Origin: Przewalskia tangutica
Taxonomy: Eukaryota > Streptophyta > Magnoliopsida > Solanales > Solanaceae
Assembly: GCA_029844215.1 (NCBI GenBank)
Contig: CM056724.1
Location: forward strand, 34,944,446 to 35,008,445
Direction of reading: 5' to 3'
DNA length: 64,000 nt
The notes beneath the pieces are model-generated. The model was not told the origin of the DNA. It saw only the letters and a program-made list of their open reading frames with translations, and made no database searches. Positions 59,701 to 64,000 of the stretch are shown here, piece after piece; within the stretch, counting starts at the first letter, position 1, and every line of letters starts with the position of its first letter. The position numbers and the translations under genes were made by a program.

Positions 59701-60543
59701 AGCTGTACCACCGCTTTATGTGTTGTTTGTGGCCGGTTGAGATAGGGTAAGAGTATAAATGAGGGCAAGCCCCAGACGTTATACCACCTTCTCGGGTAGA
59801 GTATAAGTGAGGGTAAACCCCAGATGCTATACCACCGCTTACCACCTTAAGAGTATAAGAGTATAAGTGAGGTAATACCACCAGGGTGGGACTTGAGGTT
59901 ATATTATATCATGGATCGGCGGTGAGGAAGGATTCCACGGCATGATTGATATTATGGGCGTGAGACCCATGGTTATGTTTTAGTAACGACTTTGAGGGCA
60001 TGCGTCCTTGACTGGATATGACTGTTTATGTATTGTGAACTGTAATTTGATTATCATACATGTCTCCTGTTTTGTTAGACTGTTATGATTTGTTTACAGT
60101 ATTTTCAGTTCACATACTTGGTACATTCTTCGTACTGACCTCCTTGAGCTGCATTCATCTGCGAGTGTAAATCTGTTGTTTGGTGATCGGCAGGTGTAGG
60201 ATCCTGCTCAGGGTTTTTGGATAGCTCCCTTTGTTCAGGAGTTTATCATTTTGGTATAGTTCCATCGATGCTGAGCTTTTGTACATTTATGGGTGCAATG
60301 GGGCCTTGTCGTCATAGTTCGATTTAACTCCTAAGTGCTGTATTCATATGTGGGATTGGACTCATGTACGGTATAGTGTCTTTTGTTTATGTATATATGG
60401 CAGCCTTGTCGGCTTTGCCCTTGCACGTACGTTTGTTTTAAAAAAAAAAAAAGGTGTTATTTCAGTCCCGCAGTCTACTTGTATTGTTAAGGTAGAAGGG
60501 TGCCCAGGTAGGGCACGATCCACGCTTGAGGTTGGTCGTGTGA
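56712..60543 (+). repeat. Element C 3' LTR
   Basis: Copy of the 5' LTR. The 94-bp array (58982 to about 59400) has 4 dimers against 5 in the 5' LTR. The TAAACCC array is at 59615-59885. Short frames over 59483-59881 are translations of that array. The last bases are eroded (GGTCGTGTGA in place of GGTCGTGACA). Confidence 0.92.
58982..59400 (+). repeat. 94-bp dimeric array in C 3' LTR, 4 dimers
   Basis: Same units as 53808-54300 with one dimer fewer. Confidence 0.9.
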
Positions 60544-61400
60544 TTATGGGATTTCGGATGTGTTCCCGGATGATCTTGGGTATCCCTCCCGAGAGGAGAT
60601 TGAGTTTTGTATAGACACGTTGCGGACACTCGACCTATTTCCATTCGCCCATCTGAGGATGCTTTGTTGAGTTGAGGAGTGAAGGACCAGGTGAAAGATT
60701 TCTTTGGAGAAAGGCTTTATCGGGCCTAGTGTGTCCCACAGGAGCGCCGTATTGTTTGTAAAGAAGAAGGATGGGGCCAGCTGCGTATGTGTGTTGACTC
60801 TGACGGTGAATAAGGTAACCATTAAGAATAAGTACCACTCCCGTGATTGATGATTTGTTTGACCCGATTGCGAGTGCGAGGTGGTTCTCAAAGATAGACT
60901 GCGGATGCAGTTATCATCGAGTTCGAGTTCGAAGCGAATATCCCAAAGATCGCATTCGGGACCGGTATGGGCACTATGAGTTGAGGTTATGTCTTTCGGT
61001 TTGACAGCGCTCAGTAGTATTTATGGATTTGATGAGCGGGTGTTCAAGTCATTTTTGGATACATTTGTGATAGTATTCATCGATGACATCTGGTTTATTC
61101 GCGGTGAAGCGAGGAGCATGCGATCACGAGGGCGGTACTCGGGGTTCTCGAAGTCGGCATTTATTCGCCAAGTTCTCCAAGTGTGAGTTTTGGTTGGCCT
61201 CGATGGCATTCTGGGGCATATTATTGGGGCGATGGTGTTCGCGTGGATACGGCTAAGATTGAGGCGATCAGTCTTGGCTAACCTACTACTCCGACCGAGT
61301 GCGCGATTTCTTAGAAATTTGGCGTGGTATTATCGTAGGTTTGTAGAGCGGTTGCCGATTTCAAAGATTGACTAGTGACTCGGAAAGCGGCCAAGTTCCG
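60544..61400 (+). pseudogene. pol: Reverse transcriptase of D
   Basis: Resumes after C with GFRMCSRMILGIPPERRLSF, continuous with the protease end. In several frames follow AVLFVKKKDG, NKVTIKNKYH, FSKID, VMSFGLTAL (usually FGLTNAP) and FVIVFIDDIW, where the DD pair is catalytic and FIDD fits Tekay-like chromoviruses. Then come KCEFWLAS-like and AWYYRRFVERLPI text up to about 61370. Frame breaks are frequent. Confidence 0.85.
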
Positions 61401-61880
61401 ATGGGCGAGGCTTGCGAGAAGGGTTTCGATTCTTTGAAGGAAAGGTTGACTACACTCAGTTCTTACTCTTCGGAGGGTAGATGATGCGTGATCTATTGTG
61501 ATGCCTCGGGTATCGGGCTAGGGTGTGTTTGATGCGGCCGCGGCAAGGTTATAGCCTATGCTTCGGCGATTCTGAGCATGAGAGGAATTACCCTACCCAT
61601 GACTTAGAGTTGGCGCGATTATACATGCCTTGAAGATTTGGAGACACTATTTGTGCAGGGTTCGTATGACATTTATCTGAGACCACAAGAGCCTCAAGAT
61701 ATCTTGACGAGAGGAGTGAACACGAGAGGAGGCGGTGGTTAGAGTTCTTTGAAAGATTATGATGTTGATATTCTCTACCATCCGGAAAGCCAACGTAGTT
61801 CTTGATGCCTTGAGTCGTAGATCGATGGGAGCCTATCGAGTACGACAGAGAGCGGGACATGGTCGTCAGATCCACCGATT
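61400..61880 (+). pseudogene. pol: RNase H of D
   Basis: Around 61490-61520 the text resembles YCDASG, then VIAYAS, ERNYPTHDLELA and HALKIWRHYLC, the normal order for gypsy RNase H. DHKSLK follows at about 61680, and near 61800 VLDALSRRSMG, the usual end of the domain. At least three frames are needed to read it. Confidence 0.82.
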
Positions 61881-61899
61881 AGCGAGCCTTGGGGTTCGA

Positions 61900-63362
61900 T
61901 TGATCGATCTGAAGCGATAGTAGATGCGGGTTCGTGAGGTTGCCGAGTCTTCCATCATTGATGAGGTAAAGATGCGACAGTTTGAGGACCCAGTGTTGGT
62001 ACGGTACCGTGATGCAGCTCTTCGGGAGGAGAAGAGTCTATTCGAGGTAGCGCCAGATAAGTCTTGAGATTTGAGGGCGGTTGTGTGTTCCGATGATCGG
62101 GACTTCGTCGGCAGATTCTCGTGAGGCCTGCGGCGCCGATATTCTATTCATCCGGTCGACCAAGATGTACCATGACCTCGGATGTTTGTATTGGTGGGAT
62201 GGCACGAAGAGGGGCGTGGCGAGTTTTGTTGCCTGATGTCCTAATTGCGGGTCAAGGTCGAGCACGAGGCCGATGGTTTATTGCGATCTATCGAGATTCC
62301 GACTTGGAAGTGGGAGATGATCAACATGGACTTTGTTCTGAGGTTACCTCGTACTCGGAGAAATGCGACTCCATTTGGGTTATTGTTGTGGTGTGAAATC
62401 AGCCCATTTCCTTCCATTCGGGGCGGCGTTTTGGTGAGGACTATGCGGTGTACATCAGAGATAGTGAGGCTGCGGTGTTCGGTGTCGATTATATCGGATA
62501 GGAGCCCGGTTCTGACTAACTTCTGAGGTCTTTCCGAAGGGTTTAGGGACACGGTGAGTCTCAAAGACAACATTTCACCCTCGGTGATGGCGGGCGGCGA
62601 GCGCTATCGAACAACGAGGATATGCTGCGAGCTGCGTGATAGATTTCATGGTAGTGGGAGGATCATTTGCCTCTTGTGGAGTTTGCTTACAACAACGGCT
62701 ACCATTCCAAAGATACGAATGGCGCCATACGAGGCTTTATATGGCGGAAATGCAGTCGCCGATCGGTTGGTTCGGCGTGGGCGAGTACGATTAGTTGGCG
62801 GACTTGGTACAGCGGTGTGGATAAGGTGAAGCTTATCCGGGAGACTGTTAGCGGCTCGAGTCGGCGAAGTCTTATGCGGATAATCGGCGTCGGCATTTGG
62901 AGTTTGGTGAGCGATTGGGTCTTCTTGAAGGTGTCACCCATGAAGCGGTGTGATGAGATTCGGTAAGAAGCTTCGGCCAAGTACATTGGGCCCTACCGGA
63001 TCGTCGTAGAGTGGGTCAGTTGCTTATGAGTTGGATCTGCCATCGAGTTAGAGGCGATGCATCCGGTCTTCCATGTTTCTATGTTGAGGAAGTGTATCGG
63101 TGATCCAGCGAGAGTTTTTCCTACTAGTGAGGTCCAAGTAACAGAGGGGTTATCGTATGAGGAGAGTCCCATAGCGATACTCGATCGCCAGGTCAGGCGA
63201 ATGCGGACCAAGGATATAGCTTCCGTCAAAGTCCTGTGGAGGAATGATAACCGAGAGGAGATGACTTGGGAGGCGGAGGAGGACATGTTGAGGAAGTATC
63301 CTCACTTATTTCCTATACCTTCAGGTAATTCAGCTTCCCTTACTTGCCAAGTTTTAAATTGA
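61900..63362 (+). pseudogene. pol: Integrase and chromodomain-like tail of D
   Basis: The zinc finger region near 62140-62215 has STKMYHDLG and CLYWWDGTKRG. The core starts with IEIPTWKWEMINMDFV (first D), then SIISDRSPVL (second D) and, in other frames, LVEFAYNNGYHSK. The linker DWVFLKVSPMK is followed by a continuous frame 63057-63362 with HPVFHVSMLRKC, ESPIAILDRQVRRMRTKD, SVKVLWRNDNREEMTWE and YPHLFP. That last part resembles the chromodomain-type C-terminus of Tekay elements, thought to guide insertion into heterochromatin. The upstream part is frameshifted. Confidence 0.85.
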
Positions 63363-63487
63363 AGTATCTCTTTTGCTTAAATGCTATTATGTGGCCATGT
63401 GTGGCATTTTTAGTATGTTGGGGTTGTGAAAGGAAACTATGCCGCTTAAGTTTGACTCCGAAAGAACATTCGGGGACGAATGTTTCT

Positions 63488-63500
63488 AAGGGGGGAAGAA
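63488..63500 (+). other. Polypurine tract of D
   Basis: AAGGGGGGAAGAA directly before the 3' LTR, identical to A, B, C and E. Confidence 0.93.
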
Positions 63501-64000
63501 TGTTACACCCCGTAATTCTAGGACATGTCTTAAGAATATAGGTAAGAACTCGCAAGTGTTAAGAATTGAGGCTTGTAAAAAATTTATCGGAAATTGTGGA
63601 ATTGTCGGAAAAACGTATTATTATGACGAATGGGAGGGCGACACGTGTCACCCCCCTTGCTATGCCTTGGACTATTTTTGGCAAGGGCATAAGGGTCATT
63701 TGACCTTTGTTGCAAGACAAGTCTTGCAACTTGAGGCTTGATATTATTGACTAAGGTCAAAGGTCCCACCTTTGTCTTGATTTTTAGCAAGACCACATCC
63801 AAACCACCCATGTGTTAATATCTAAACCCTCCATGACCCTTTATATGTGATACTAGTAGCAAGAGGAGACTTAACACTTAGAAAAATATCACACAAATTT
63901 GAAGAAGCACATTGAAGGCTCTCGGGTTCTCCAAGAAAGAAAAAGAAAAATTTTCGTTTCTTGTCCATTTGATTCCACACTTTAAACCAAGGTTCTTAGG
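63501..64000 (+). repeat. Element D 3' LTR, partial
   Basis: Matches 46598-47097 with very few differences (for example GGACTATTTTTG here against GGACGATTTTTG). It runs off the window. The close match suggests that D inserted recently. Confidence 0.92.

Larger units (their letters stand above)
51527..60543 (+). mobile_element. Element C: complete non-autonomous element of the B/E family
   Basis: 5' LTR 51527-55469 (3943 bp), internal 55470-56711 (1242 bp), 3' LTR 56712-60543 (about 3832 bp, end eroded to GGTCGTGTGA). It has the same internal length and the same gag deletion as B. The LTR length difference is close to one 94-bp dimer plus small indels. It separates the D protease from the D reverse transcriptase. 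Confidence 0.93.
46598..64000 (+). mobile_element. Element D: Tekay-like chromovirus, full coding set but broken, split by C, right end outside window
   Basis: Parts are the 5' LTR 46598-49533, leader, gag (49738 to about 50930), protease (about 51060-51526), insertion C (51527-60543), RT, RNase H, integrase and chromodomain-like tail (60544-63362), polypurine tract (63488-63500) and 3' LTR from 63501. It is the only element here with a complete pol of the type that could serve A, B, C and E. Many indels break all frames; part may be sequencing error. Confidence 0.9.

Noticed and set aside
1..64000. Host genes, tRNA or rRNA genes
   Set aside because: All recognisable protein motifs belong to gag, pol or the G 3' ORF; no cloverleaf or rRNA sequence was seen by eye. 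A covariance search was not possible here.

Overview
This window looks like plant nuclear heterochromatin, and every stretch I can interpret is LTR retrotransposon. I found no host gene, tRNA, rRNA or CRISPR array. The Ty3/gypsy lineages present (Tekay/Del-like chromovirus and Athila-like) and the absence of bacterial gene layout indicate a flowering plant. A dicot, probably of the Solanaceae, is my guess from the general look of the elements and is not proven by the sequence. Element names (A to J) are mine.

The window is two stacks of insertions. Stack 1 (1 to about 41026) is an old Athila-like element, G, on the minus strand. It is hit by three insertions: E (1-18207, minus) in its 3' part, B (22119-31837, plus) inside its integrase, and H (36081-38861, plus, a solo LTR) inside its gag. 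E is itself hit in its 5' LTR by A (6367-17371, plus), and the 3' LTR of A is hit by F (12895-16617, plus, a solo LTR). The order is therefore G, then E, then A, then F. Stack 2 starts with J (about 41043-44458), a decayed LTR plus leader, and I (44459-46597), an LTR cut by D. D (46598 to the window end, plus) is a potentially autonomous Tekay-like element with gag, protease, RT, RNase H, integrase and a chromodomain-like tail. C (51527-60543, plus) splits D exactly between protease and RT. Five-base target duplications confirm A (TCGCG), F (ACATG), B (ATGAC) and H (ATGGT). C has an approximate one (GTTAT/ATTAT).

A, B, C and E are non-autonomous. They pair very long LTRs (3.0-4.2 kb) with only 1.2-1.95 kb of internal DNA, yet keep the tRNA-Met-type primer site and the same polypurine tract as D, which makes a D-type element the likely source of enzymes. 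E keeps a gag with zinc knuckles. B and C share one deletion that removes most of gag. A keeps only the terminal leaders of D. The LTRs carry family-specific tandem arrays whose units share a small hairpin design, a conserved G-box in U3 and a conserved hairpin near the 3' end.

All coding regions are broken by many small indels. A recurrent CAG to CGA (CTG to TCG) change plus short losses at CAG/CCG sites, seen even between the two LTRs of one element, suggests that part of the damage is a base-calling or assembly artefact rather than genetic decay.
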